A stretch of 64,000 nt of DNA from Pseudoxanthomonas suwonensis 11-1. GTDB lineage: Bacteria > Pseudomonadota > Gammaproteobacteria > Xanthomonadales > Xanthomonadaceae. The stretch's first letter is position 1; each line of letters starts with the position of its first letter. The stretch is from the NCBI RefSeq assembly GCF_000185965.1, contig NC_014924.1, positions 682,001 to 746,000 of the forward strand. The letters are read 5' to 3'. The notes under the pieces are model-generated. The model was not told the origin of the DNA. It ran no database searches and was given only the letters and a program-made list of their open reading frames with translations. Shown here piece by piece: positions 40,532 through 51,030 of the stretch. Position numbers and translations under genes: made by a program.

Positions 40532-41443
40532 ATGACCCGGCAGCGCACCCTCAAGACCACGATCCGCGCCACAGGCGTCGGCCTGCATAGCGGCAACAAG
40601 GTCTACATGACCCTGCGCCCGGCACCGGCCGACCACGGCATCGTGTTCCGCCGCACCGACCTGGACCCGGTGGTGGAAGTGCCTGCCGCGGCAGCGCTGG
40701 TCACCGAGACCACGCTCTGCACCGGCCTGACCTGCGGCGAAGCCAAGATCCAGACCGTCGAGCACCTGATGTCGGCCGCCGCCGGCCTGGGCATCGACAA
40801 CATGATCGTGGAGCTGTCCTCGGCCGAGCTGCCGATCATGGACGGTTCCTCGGGTCCGTTCGTGTTCCTGCTGCAGTCCGCCGGCATCGAGGAGCAGGAC
40901 GCGCCCAAGCACTTCATCCGGATCCTGCGCGAGATCGAGGTCCGCGACGGCGACAAGATCGCCCGCTTCAGCCCGTTTGACGGTTTCCGCCTGGATTTCA
41001 CCATCCAGTTCGACCACCCGATGATCCCGGCCAAGCAGTCGCACCACCGGCTGGAGTTCTCCACCGCGGCGTACATCAAGGAAATCTCCCGCGCGCGCAC
41101 GTTCGGCTTCATGCGCGACCTGGAGTACATGCGCGACCTCAACCTTGGACTCGGCGGCTCGATGGACAACGCCATCGTGCTGGACGAGTTCCGCGTGCTG
41201 AACGAGGACGGCCTGCGCTACGCCGATGAGTTCGTCCGCCACAAGATCCTCGATGCGATCGGCGACCTGTACCTGGTCGGCGGCCCGGTCCTGGGCGCCT
41301 ACGAGGGCTACAAGTCCGGCCATGCGCTCAACAACAAGCTCGCCCGGGCCCTGCTGGCCGATGCCAGCGCCTGGGAAAAGGTGAGCTTCGAGGAAGCTGG
41401 CGCCCCGGCACCGCTGGCCTACGGCACCGCCGCACTGGCCTGA
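40532..41443 (+). CDS. lpxC: UDP-3-O-acyl-N-acetylglucosamine deacetylase LpxC
   Basis: A 303-residue zinc amidase, the committed step of lipid A synthesis. Motifs: [20 protein letters not shown] at the start, [18 protein letters not shown] with a zinc histidine, [10 protein letters not shown], and [22 protein letters not shown] with the other zinc ligands (H and D). ATG 40532 gives the common N-terminus. It follows ftsZ, as in E. coli, though here secA is separated from it by dciA-like and M23 genes. Confidence 0.98.
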   Translation: MTRQRTLKTTIRATGVGLHSGNKVYMTLRPAPADHGIVFRRTDLDPVVEVPAAAALVTETTLCTGLTCGEAKIQTVEHLMSAAAGLGIDNMIVELSSAELPIMDGSSGPFVFLLQSAGIEEQDAPKHFIRILREIEVRDGDKIARFSPFDGFRLDFTIQFDHPMIPAKQSHHRLEFSTAAYIKEISRARTFGFMRDLEYMRDLNLGLGGSMDNAIVLDEFRVLNEDGLRYADEFVRHKILDAIGDLYLVGGPVLGAYEGYKSGHALNNKLARALLADASAWEKVSFEEAGAPAPLAYGTAALA

Positions 41444-41488
41444 GCGCGCCCGCGCCGCCTCGCGGCCGGACTGTCATGGTTTTCCTGG

Positions 41489-41509
41489 ATCCCTTGTGCC
41501 ACAAGGGAT
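41489..41509. repeat. 21-base perfect palindrome downstream of lpxC
   Basis: ATCCCTTGTG (41489-41498) and CACAAGGGAT (41500-41509) are exact reverse complements around one C. No T run follows on either strand, so it looks more like an operator for a dimeric regulator or a processing hairpin than a terminator. Confidence 0.75.
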
Positions 41510-41641
41510 TCCGCGTGCCTGCGCGCGGCCGCAGTTGCATCCCTGACGCCGTGTTCCTGCCGGCGGACAGCGATTTTTGCACCAATCCGGTGCATTTCAC
41601 CCAGCCTCCCAAACCGTGAACCCGGCTTGGAAATCTTTTCT

Positions 41642-41698
41642 TCACTAACGGGATGTTAACGAATCACTAACGACGTGAGCGAAATGTGAGGCTAGGAT
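41642..41698 (+). promoter_or_regulatory. Phased TAACG repeats with -10-like element
   Basis: TAACG occurs at 41646, 41657 and 41668, exactly 11 bases apart, the outer two inside the longer direct repeat TCACTAACG. TAGGAT (41693-41698) lies 20 bases beyond the last repeat, which thus overlaps the -35 position. The layout resembles a regulator-dependent promoter reading right toward the M23 gene across dciA. The surroundings are A/T-rich compared with the rest of the window. Confidence 0.5.
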
Positions 41699-41732
41699 GC
41701 CCCTCACCTGCTGACTGGTTGCGTTAACAACG

Positions 41733-42212
41733 TTATCGACGGCGGGGGGCGGTTCCCGGGAGGGGAGTACTTCCGGAGCCGTCGGGATTCCCCGGATGGG
41801 GATCCCGCAAGGATGCCAGTGCGTCGCTCACGGCTTTGAGGGCGGTCGCTGAAACCGGGGGGGACGTTGCCGGCGCCGAGGGCGCATGCAATGGCACGGT
41901 GGTCGTTTTGAGGATGACTGCGGTGGGGTTCAGGCCGACGGATCGGGCCGCATCGAGGAGTTCGGCTTCTGCCAGGCGCAAGCGCGCCCGCCAGACCGGC
42001 GAATCGGTGACAAAAACGAGTTGTCCGCCGGATACGTTGGCCAGCCTGCAGTGGGCTGCCGCACCGGGGGGCAGCAGGGGACGCAACTGCTGGTCCAGCG
42101 CATCGAGCCAGAGGGCACGACGCAGGGGAGCGCCAGTTTCACCCGCCAACGCGGCTTCGGCCGCTGGACGCGGAATGGTTGCCCTGCGGGCGTTGGGCTT
42201 CAAATCAGGCAT
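41733..42212 (-). CDS. DUF721/DciA-like protein
   Basis: A 159-residue protein of the DUF721 family. The conserved core is at about residues 20-105: LRRALWLDALDQQLRPLLPPGAAAHCRL, then ANVSGGQLVFVTDSPVWRARLRLAEAELLDAA. DciA proteins load the replicative helicase DnaB in bacteria that lack DnaC, and are KH-domain-like. The C-terminal half is Pro/Ser/Thr-rich and probably disordered. ATG 42212 starts directly before the core (MPDLKPNARR). It is divergent from the M23 gene with only 9 bases between. Confidence 0.82.
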   Translation of the reverse strand: MPDLKPNARRATIPRPAAEAALAGETGAPLRRALWLDALDQQLRPLLPPGAAAHCRLANVSGGQLVFVTDSPVWRARLRLAEAELLDAARSVGLNPTAVILKTTTVPLHAPSAPATSPPVSATALKAVSDALASLRDPHPGNPDGSGSTPLPGTAPRRR

Positions 42213-42221
42213 ACCTAAAGC

Positions 42222-43163
42222 ATGAGCTACAAACTGATCGTAAGGAACCCGCTTTCGGGCCGACAGGCCGGGCTGTGGGGCCGCATCCAGGCCTGGGGCG
42301 TACAGCGCCCGGCCGCGCTGGCTGGCGTTCTGCTCGCCGCCGGTGGACTTGCCGGCTTCGGTGCCGGCGCCGGCATGGGCCTGGCCAACGCCTCCCAGAC
42401 CGGTTCGGAACTGGCGCGCCACCAGCAGGAGCTGGAGCAGGTCCGTCGCCAGTCGCAGCAGGAAATCAACGCCCTGGCCGCGCGCCTGGGTGAACTCCAG
42501 GCCCAGGCCAACCGCCTCAACGCCCTCGGCGAGCGCCTCACCGAGGCCGGCCAGCTCGAGGACGGCGAGTTCGACTTCCAGGGATCGCCTGGCCAGGGTG
42601 GTGCGGAAGTCGCGCGTGACATGCCGAAGGAAGAGCTGGTCCAGGGCCTCGACGAGATCGAGCGCCAGTTTGCCGCCTCCGGACGTCAGCTCTCGGTGAT
42701 GGAATCGCTGCTGTTCGACATGCAGCTGGAAGCCAACGCGGTGCCGTCGCGCTCGCCGGTGCGGCGTGCGTACATCACCTCCAGCTTCGGCCGTCGCGCC
42801 GATCCGTTCGGCCGCGGTGGCCAGTTCCACAAGGGCATCGACTTCAACGCCAACGTCGGCGACCCGGTGATGGCCGTGGCCGACGGCGTGGTCAGCTTCG
42901 CCGACAACCGCAGCGGTTACGGCAAGACCATCGAGATCGACCATGGCAACGGCTACGTCACCCGCTACGCGCACAACTCGCGCCTGGTGGTGAAGAGCGG
43001 CGACCTGGTCCGTGCCGGACAGGAAGTGGCCAAGGCCGGTTCCACCGGACGCTCGACCGGTGCCCACGTGCACTTCGAGGTCTGGGAGAACGGCGCCGTG
43101 GTCAACCCGCGCAAGTTCCTGGGCGACAACCGCGCCCCGGTCGCGCGCCGCAGCCGCGGCTGA
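42222..43163 (+). CDS. M23 family metallopeptidase, membrane anchored
   Basis: A 313-residue predicted peptidoglycan endopeptidase. An N-terminal membrane segment (about residues 29-53: AALAGVLLAAGGLAGFGAGAGMGLA) leads into a periplasmic coiled coil (about 60-110: ELARHQQELEQVRRQSQQEINAL) and a LytM domain (about 180-300). LytM zinc motifs: HKGIDFNANVGDPV (H-x3-D) and HVHFEVWENG (H-x-H). All zinc ligands are present, so it is likely catalytic rather than an EnvC/NlpD-like activator. The 9-base gap to the divergent dciA means its promoter must lie inside or beyond that gene. Confidence 0.93.
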   Translation: MSYKLIVRNPLSGRQAGLWGRIQAWGVQRPAALAGVLLAAGGLAGFGAGAGMGLANASQTGSELARHQQELEQVRRQSQQEINALAARLGELQAQANRLNALGERLTEAGQLEDGEFDFQGSPGQGGAEVARDMPKEELVQGLDEIERQFAASGRQLSVMESLLFDMQLEANAVPSRSPVRRAYITSSFGRRADPFGRGGQFHKGIDFNANVGDPVMAVADGVVSFADNRSGYGKTIEIDHGNGYVTRYAHNSRLVVKSGDLVRAGQEVAKAGSTGRSTGAHVHFEVWENGAVVNPRKFLGDNRAPVARRSRG

Positions 43164-43184
43164 TCGACCCGAGGCCCTCGCCTG

Positions 43185-43219
43185 AGGCCCGCCCCGTCCA
43201 GGGGCGGGCCTTTTCGTTT
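43185..43219 (+). terminator. Terminator of the M23 peptidase gene
   Basis: GGCCCGCCCC (43186-43195) pairs perfectly with GGGGCGGGCC (43201-43210) around a 5-base loop. TTTTCGTTT follows. It is a strong rho-independent terminator. Confidence 0.92.
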
Positions 43220-43287
43220 GCGAAGGCAAGGTGATGGCCAACCGCCGGTCGGACGGGGTGTTGAGTTCGGCCGACGGCGTCCCAAGC

Positions 43288-43293
43288 TACAAT
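43288..43293 (+). promoter_or_regulatory. Putative -10 element of secA
   Basis: TACAAT lies 87 bases upstream of the secA ATG and after the preceding terminator. A TTGAGT at 43261 is 21 bases away, too far for a normal -35, so only the -10 is proposed. No secM-like leader gene was found. Confidence 0.4.
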
Positions 43294-43379
43294 GACCAAT
43301 TGCCGTGGGCGGAGCGGATGCTCCTGCCCCGGGGCGCCGGGTTGGCGTCCACGGCGTTCCATTCCAACCGGCCTTTTCG

Positions 43380-46118
<2,739 letters not shown>

Positions 46119-46154
46119 GCCCAGGCAGGCATCCGGCCCCGGCGCCGGTCGAGG

Positions 46155-46183
46155 ACGCCCCCGCAAGGGGGCGTTCGCGTTTC
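46155..46183 (+). terminator. Terminator of secA
   Basis: ACGCCCCC (46155-46162) pairs with GGGGGCGT (46167-46174) around a GCAA tetraloop, followed by TCGCGTTTCC. It sits 37 bases past the secA stop. Confidence 0.75.
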
Positions 46184-46261
46184 CGGGCTCCCGAAAGCCA
46201 GGGGTGCGGCCGGCGCTTTCAGGCGATACCAGTGGCGCCCATGCCCGGTTAAGCTTCCTCC

Positions 46262-47221
46262 ATGGAAGCACCGTTGCGATCGATCCACGTCGTGGCCGGC
46301 GTCATCACCGACGTCCGCGGCCGCATCCTGCTCACCCAGCGCGGCAAGGACAGCGACCTGGCGGGGCTCTGGGAATTCCCCGGCGGCAAGCGCGAGCCGG
46401 GCGAGAGCTCGCAGGCCGCGCTGGCGCGCGAGCTGGAGGAGGAACTGGGAATCGAGGTCGAGGTCGGCGACCGCCTGGTCGAGGTGCCCCAGCACTACCC
46501 GAGCAAGCGGCTGCGGCTGGAGGTGTTCCGGATCGCGCGCTGGAAGGGCTCGCCGCGAGGCCGCGAAGGCCAGGCCATGACCTGGGTCGAACCTGACCGC
46601 CTGCTGCGCTACTCGATGCCCTCGGCGGACCTGCCGGTGGTCGGCGTGCTGCGCCAGCCGGGGCTCTACCTGGTCACGCCGGCACCCGGCACGGACCTGC
46701 AGGCCTGGCTGGGCGCGCTGGACGCGGCGCTGGAGTCCGGCGTCAGCCGGGTCCAGCTGCGTGCGCCTGGAATGGAGGGCGCGCGCTGGCGCGAGCTGGC
46801 CGGCCTTGTCCTGCCGCGCTGCCGCGACGCCGGGGCCGAGCTGCTGCTCAACCGCGACATCGCCCTGGCCCGCGAGCTCGGAACCGGCGTGCACCTGGGC
46901 AGCGAGCAGCTCGGCGCGCTCGCGGAGCGGCCGCTATCACCCGGGCTGCCGGTGGGCGCGTCCTGCCACACCCTGGACGAGCTGAAGGCCGCCGAGGCCT
47001 TGGGCTGCGATTTCGCCGTGCTCGGCCCGGTGCAGGCCACGGCCACCCATCCCGGGGCCGCGCCGCTGGGATGGGAAGGGTTCGCCGAGCTGCGCCAGCA
47101 CGTGGGCCTGCCGATCTACGCGATCGGCGGCCTGGGTCCCGAAGACGTGGACGCCGCACGCCTCCAGGGCGCGCAGGGCATCGCCGCGATCCGGGGACTG
47201 TGGAGCCGGGTCGCCGCCTGA
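46262..47221 (+). CDS. Nudix hydrolase fused to a ThiE-like domain
   Basis: A 319-residue two-domain protein. The N-terminal MutT-type Nudix domain (about 1-130) has an intact Nudix box, G-x5-E-x7-REUxEExGU, at about residues 41-64 (GGKREPGESS, then ARELEEELGI). It would cleave 8-oxo-dGTP or related nucleotides. The C-terminal domain (about 135-319) is a TIM barrel like thiamine phosphate synthase: VQLRAPGM, LLLNRDIALAREL, GVHLGSEQL, GASCHTLDELKAAEALGCDFAVLGPVQAT, and IYAIGGLGPEDV. The C-domain lacks parts of the classic ThiE active site (no RxKxxx phosphate lysine seen), so its activity is uncertain. Such Nudix-ThiE-like fusions occur downstream of secA in gammaproteobacteria. Confidence 0.92.
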   Translation: MEAPLRSIHVVAGVITDVRGRILLTQRGKDSDLAGLWEFPGGKREPGESSQAALARELEEELGIEVEVGDRLVEVPQHYPSKRLRLEVFRIARWKGSPRGREGQAMTWVEPDRLLRYSMPSADLPVVGVLRQPGLYLVTPAPGTDLQAWLGALDAALESGVSRVQLRAPGMEGARWRELAGLVLPRCRDAGAELLLNRDIALARELGTGVHLGSEQLGALAERPLSPGLPVGASCHTLDELKAAEALGCDFAVLGPVQATATHPGAAPLGWEGFAELRQHVGLPIYAIGGLGPEDVDAARLQGAQGIAAIRGLWSRVAA

Positions 47222-47265
47222 GGGCCGGGCAGGGCAGTGCGCTGCGGCGCTGGGCCGGGGACGAT

Positions 47266-47889
47266 CTAGCCCGGGCGGTGGGCCGCGGCCAGCGCGATGT
47301 AGTCGGCGTGCAGCTGCGCCACCATCGCGTCCAGGTGCGAAGGATCGCCGTCGTTGGCCACCACGTCGTCGGCGATCGCCAGGCGTTCCGCGCGCGAGGC
47401 CTGGGCCTCGATCATCCGCCGGGCCAGCTGGTCGTCCGTACCATCGCGGCGGACCAGGCGGGCGTGCTGGATGGCTTCGGGAGCATCGACCACCAGGATC
47501 CGGTCCAGCCAGGGATAGCCCGCGCGCCCGCCCGCCTCGGCCAGCAGCGGAACCGCCGCGATCGCATAGGGGCCCGGGGCCTCGCGGCACTGGCGTTCCA
47601 GCGAGGCGCGGATGGCCGGATGGGTGATCGCCTCCAGAGCCTGGCGCGCTGCGGGGTCGGCGAAGATACGCTCGCGCAGCTGGCGCCGGTCGAGCTGCCC
47701 GTCGGCCTGCAGGACCCCGGCCCCGAACTCGCGCACGATCGCTGCCAGGGCCGGCTGGCCGGGGGCCACCACTTCGCGTGCGACCACGTCGGCATCGGCC
47801 ACGTGCACGCCCAGCGCCTCGAAGCGCCGGGTCAGCTCGCTCTTGCCGGAGGCCACGCCGCCGGTCAGGCCGATGATCAGGTTGCTCAT
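47266..47889 (-). CDS. coaE: Dephospho-CoA kinase
   Basis: A 207-residue P-loop kinase for the last step of CoA synthesis. The Walker A GGVASGKS is at residues 10-17, followed by FEALGVHVADADVVARE, TLEHPAIR-like ITHPAIRASL and the CoA-binding LLAEAGGRAGYPWLDRILVVDAPE. It lies downstream of pilD and pilC on the minus strand, the usual pilC-pilD-coaE order. A run of ten G (47924-47933, plus strand) lies in the gap to pilD. Confidence 0.96.
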   Translation of the reverse strand: MSNLIIGLTGGVASGKSELTRRFEALGVHVADADVVAREVVAPGQPALAAIVREFGAGVLQADGQLDRRQLRERIFADPAARQALEAITHPAIRASLERQCREAPGPYAIAAVPLLAEAGGRAGYPWLDRILVVDAPEAIQHARLVRRDGTDDQLARRMIEAQASRAERLAIADDVVANDGDPSHLDAMVAQLHADYIALAAAHRPG

Positions 47890-47923
47890 GCGGACATGGG
47901 GATGCGGGGACGTGGTGGCGGCA

Positions 47924-47933
47924 GGGGGGGGGG
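47924..47933. repeat. Run of ten G between coaE and pilD
   Basis: A homopolymer of ten G on the plus strand (C on the coding strand of coaE), in the 73-base gap between pilD and coaE, 34 bases from the coaE start. It is non-coding, so slippage would change only the spacing. Confidence 0.7.
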
Positions 47934-47962
47934 TAGCTTCCCGATCCCCCGCGGGGCCGGGC

Positions 47963-48826
47963 TCAGCCGAGCCCGGCGTAGCTCCTGTAGGCGCCGAGCA
48001 GCGAGTCGCCCCAGAAGAAGAAGATCCAGCCGGCGATCGCCAGGTACGGGCCGAACGGGATCGGCGTCGCGCGGTCGCGGCCCTTGTAGGCCAGCCACAC
48101 GCTGCCGATGACCGCGCCGACCACCGAGGACAGCAGGATGATCGGCAGGATGCCCTTCAGGCCGCACCAGGCGCCCAGCGCCGCCAGCAGCTTGAAGTCG
48201 CCATGGCCCATGCCTTCCTTGCCGGTGAGCTGCTTGAACAGCCACCACACGCTCCACAGCGAGACGTAGCCGGCCACCGCGCCGAGCAGGGCCGGCTTGG
48301 CCGGCATGTACAGATTGTCGAGGCTGGCGATCAGGCCCAGCCACATCAGTGGCAAGGTGAGCTGGTCGGGCAGCAGCCGGGTGCGCAGGTCGATCCCGGA
48401 CAGCGCTACCAGGTACCAGGTCAGCAGCATCGCGCCGAAGCCCTGCCAGCCGAAGCCGAAGCGCCAGGCGCAGGCCACGGTGAGCAGGCCGGTCAGCAGT
48501 TCAACCAGCGGGTACTGGATCGAGATGCGCTGGCCGCTGTAGCGGGATCGGCCGCGCAGCATCAGCCAGCTCAGGACCGGGATGTTCTCCCACCACTTGA
48601 GCCGGTCACCGGTGACCGGGTCGTGCGACGGCTCCACGACCACGCCCGGCGGGGGCGGGTCGTAGATCTCGGGCTCGCCGAGCACCTCGCGCGCGTCGCG
48701 CTTCCATTCCCACTCCAGCCGACGCGGCAGGCGCAGGATCACCACGTTTAGGAAGCTGCCGACCGCCAGCCCCACGCCGGCAATGAGCGGATAACCCAGG
48801 AGGGGCTGTTGGTCCAGGAACGCCAT
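47963..48826 (-). CDS. pilD: Prepilin peptidase PilD, cysteine-poor variant
   Basis: A 287-residue polytopic aspartyl protease/methylase that processes type IV prepilin leaders. The two catalytic aspartates fit D146 (SGIDLRTRLLPD) and D210 (GMGHGDFKLL, the GxGD motif). A cytoplasmic loop lies between residues 35 and 100, ending in WWENIPVLSWLMLRGRSRYSGQ. The four cysteines of the usual C-x2-C...C-x2-C zinc site in this loop are absent, replaced by Ser, Asp and Gly positions. It is cotranscribed with pilC upstream (15-base gap). Confidence 0.95.
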   Translation of the reverse strand: MAFLDQQPLLGYPLIAGVGLAVGSFLNVVILRLPRRLEWEWKRDAREVLGEPEIYDPPPPGVVVEPSHDPVTGDRLKWWENIPVLSWLMLRGRSRYSGQRISIQYPLVELLTGLLTVACAWRFGFGWQGFGAMLLTWYLVALSGIDLRTRLLPDQLTLPLMWLGLIASLDNLYMPAKPALLGAVAGYVSLWSVWWLFKQLTGKEGMGHGDFKLLAALGAWCGLKGILPIILLSSVVGAVIGSVWLAYKGRDRATPIPFGPYLAIAGWIFFFWGDSLLGAYRSYAGLG

Positions 48827-48841
48827 GTTGCGGATTGTGCC

Positions 48842-50101
48842 TTAAACGACCGATGCCAGTTTGAAGATCGGGAGGTACATGCCGATCACCATGCCGCCCA
48901 CCAGGACGCCCAGGATCACCATGATCAGAGGCTCGATCAGGCTGCTCAGCGCATCGACCGCGTTGTTGACTTCCTGCTCGTAGTACTCGGCAACCTTCTG
49001 CAGCATGGTGTCCAGCGCACCGGCTTCCTCGCCGATGGCCGCCATCTGGATGACCATGTGCGGGAACAGGTTGGTCTGCTTCATTGCCAGGTTCATCGGG
49101 TAGCCCACCGCGACATCGTCGCGGATGCGCAGCACGGCCTTCTCGTAGACCGAGTTGCCGGTCGCGCCGGCCACCGACTCGAGCGCTTCCACCAGCGGGA
49201 CGCCGGCGCGGAAGGTCACCGCTGTGGTACGGGCGAAGCGGGCGATGGCGCTGTTGTCGATGATCTGGCCGAGCACCGGCACCTTGAGGATCACCCTGTC
49301 CAGGAAGTGCTGGAACGGGGGCGAGCGCTTGTAGAAGAAGATGAAGCCGAAGATCGAGCCTGCGCCGGCGAACAGCATGATCCACCAGTAGGAGACCATG
49401 AAGTTCGATGCGGCCACGATCATCTTGGTGAAGGCCGGCAGGTCTGCACCGAAGCCCTGGAATACTTCCTCGAACTGGGGGATGACGAAGATCAGCAGGA
49501 TCGCGCTGACGATGATCGCCACGGCGATGGTCATCGCGGGGTAGAACAGCGCCTTCTTGATCTTGCCCTTGAGGGATTCGATGTTTTCCTTGTAGGTGGC
49601 GATCGTGTCCAGCACCGTTTCCAGCACGCCGGCGCTCTCGCCGGCGCGGACCAGGTTGCGGTACAGCTCGTCGAACTGGACAGGGTGCCTGCTGATCGCC
49701 TCGTACAGCGACGAACCACCCTCGATGTCGGTGCGGATCGTGTCGATCATGTTGCGCATGCGCGGGTTCTTGTGGCCGCCGGCGATGATCTCCAGCGCGC
49801 CCACGATCGGCACGCCGGACTTCATCATCGTCGCCATCTGGCGGCTGAAGAACGCGATGTCCTTGGGTGTTACCGCCGAGCCGGCCTGGCCGAAAAGCGG
49901 CTTGGGCTTGGGCTTGACCACGGTGGGCGTGATGCCCTGGCGGCGCAGCTCGGCCCGGAGAAGGTTGGCGTTCTTGGCCGACTGCTCGCCCTTCATCTTT
50001 ACGCCACGCTTGTCGGTTCCCTCCCAGACAAACGGCGCGAACTCACTGGTGCCCCGCTTTACGGGCACGGGCTTCCTGACGGCATTGCGGGTGGCGGACA
50101 T
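48842..50101 (-). CDS. pilC: Type IV pilus inner membrane platform protein PilC
   Basis: A 419-residue GspF-family protein that, with PilB, extrudes pilin subunits. Two T2SSF domains are visible (about 80-205 and about 285-405), each with FFSRQMATMMKSGVPIVGALE- or FARTTAVTFRAGVPLVEALE-like motifs, and three membrane segments (about residues 180-205, 230-250 and 385-405). ATG 50101 is chosen; the open frame continues upstream but GGGGAG sits just ahead of 50101. It is divergent from pilA. Confidence 0.96.
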   Translation of the reverse strand: MSATRNAVRKPVPVKRGTSEFAPFVWEGTDKRGVKMKGEQSAKNANLLRAELRRQGITPTVVKPKPKPLFGQAGSAVTPKDIAFFSRQMATMMKSGVPIVGALEIIAGGHKNPRMRNMIDTIRTDIEGGSSLYEAISRHPVQFDELYRNLVRAGESAGVLETVLDTIATYKENIESLKGKIKKALFYPAMTIAVAIIVSAILLIFVIPQFEEVFQGFGADLPAFTKMIVAASNFMVSYWWIMLFAGAGSIFGFIFFYKRSPPFQHFLDRVILKVPVLGQIIDNSAIARFARTTAVTFRAGVPLVEALESVAGATGNSVYEKAVLRIRDDVAVGYPMNLAMKQTNLFPHMVIQMAAIGEEAGALDTMLQKVAEYYEQEVNNAVDALSSLIEPLIMVILGVLVGGMVIGMYLPIFKLASVV

Positions 50102-50369
50102 GCGGTTCTCCCCAGCCGGCATCCCCACGCCGGCATATGGGTCGCATGGTATCCGGTAATGCCCGCTTCGGCATCTCGCCAACAAGGGGGTGGGGCTGGG
50201 TGCCCGGGAAGGGTGGCTTTCCGGTACCGGTTTGGGGTGGCGGTGACGCGATACGTCAGTTTTTGCCCTCCATGTGCCGTCGCAGGTATGTGCCGTGGAT
50301 CACGCTGGGCGGTATGTCCCCGCGAATCAAGATTGCTACCATGTGCCTGCAGGGGGGGCGTGGGGAAGT

Positions 50370-50384
50370 TGGCACGCAACCTGC
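50370..50384 (+). promoter_or_regulatory. Sigma-54 promoter of pilA
   Basis: TGGCACG, four bases, then CTGC: the invariant GG (50371-50372) and GC (50383-50384) are exactly 10 bases apart, as RpoN requires. The predicted start near 50396 leaves about 94 bases of leader before pilA. pilA is typically under PilS/PilR and RpoN. The remainder of the 388-base pilC-pilA gap (50102-50489) shows nothing else identifiable except a long A/T-poorer stretch beyond the pilC leader. Confidence 0.85.
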
Positions 50385-50489
50385 GACAGACGGGCAACGC
50401 GGGAAACCGCGCACCCGTGTTCCGGCAAGGGGCAAGGGTTCCTGAGGGAAGCGAGTCCCTTTCCAAACAACCGCTCTAGGGGAATGAAA

Positions 50490-50912
50490 ATGAAGAAGCA
50501 GCAGGGCTTTACCCTGATCGAACTGATGATCGTCGTCGCGATCATCGCCATCCTGGCCGCCATCGCGCTGCCGGCGTATCAGGACTACACCATCCGTTCG
50601 CAGGTTTCCGAAGGCGCCACCCTGATGGCCGGTGCCAAGGCCGGCGTGACCGAGTTCTGGTCCGACAAGGGCCGTTTCCCGGACAGCAACGGTTCGGCTG
50701 GCGTTCCGCAGGCCGGCTCGATCACCGGTACCTACGTGACCCAGGTTGAAGTTGGCGATGACGGCGTCATCACCGCCACCTACGGCAACAACGTCAACCA
50801 GAAGATCTCCGGCCAGGAGTGCTCGATCACCCCGCGCGACGGCGGTGGCAGCGTGGTCTGGGCCGGCACCTGCGACTTCCCGGAGAAGTGGCGTCCGTCG
50901 GCGTTCCGCTGA
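50490..50912 (+). CDS. pilA: Type IV major pilin PilA
   Basis: A 140-residue prepilin. The six-residue leader (MKKQQG) is cleaved before F7, and E11 (position 5 of the mature protein) is the conserved glutamate ([36 protein letters not shown]). A C-terminal disulfide loop is expected from C111 and C128. The protein ends WRPSAFR, without the C-terminal serine used by TfpO-type glycosylation. ATG 50490 is preferred over ATG 50484 because AGGGG at 50478-50482 is then correctly spaced. Confidence 0.96.
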   Translation: MKKQQGFTLIELMIVVAIIAILAAIALPAYQDYTIRSQVSEGATLMAGAKAGVTEFWSDKGRFPDSNGSAGVPQAGSITGTYVTQVEVGDDGVITATYGNNVNQKISGQECSITPRDGGGSVVWAGTCDFPEKWRPSAFR

Positions 50913-50935
50913 TAAGCGATCCCTCGATCGCCTAG

Positions 50936-50968
50936 AAGAAGCCCGGGATTTCCCGGGCTTCTTTTTTT
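50936..50968 (+). terminator. Terminator of pilA
   Basis: GAAGCCCGGG (50938-50947) pairs with CCCGGGCTTC (50952-50961) around a 4-base loop, then seven T follow. It is a very strong terminator, so most pilA transcripts should stop here and the glycan genes beyond need readthrough or their own promoter. Confidence 0.95.
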
Positions 50969-51030
50969 GCAGCAGCGTCCCCTATGCTTTGGGACGTCGC
51001 CCACCGCGGCAAAGACACACCGGGGCACCA

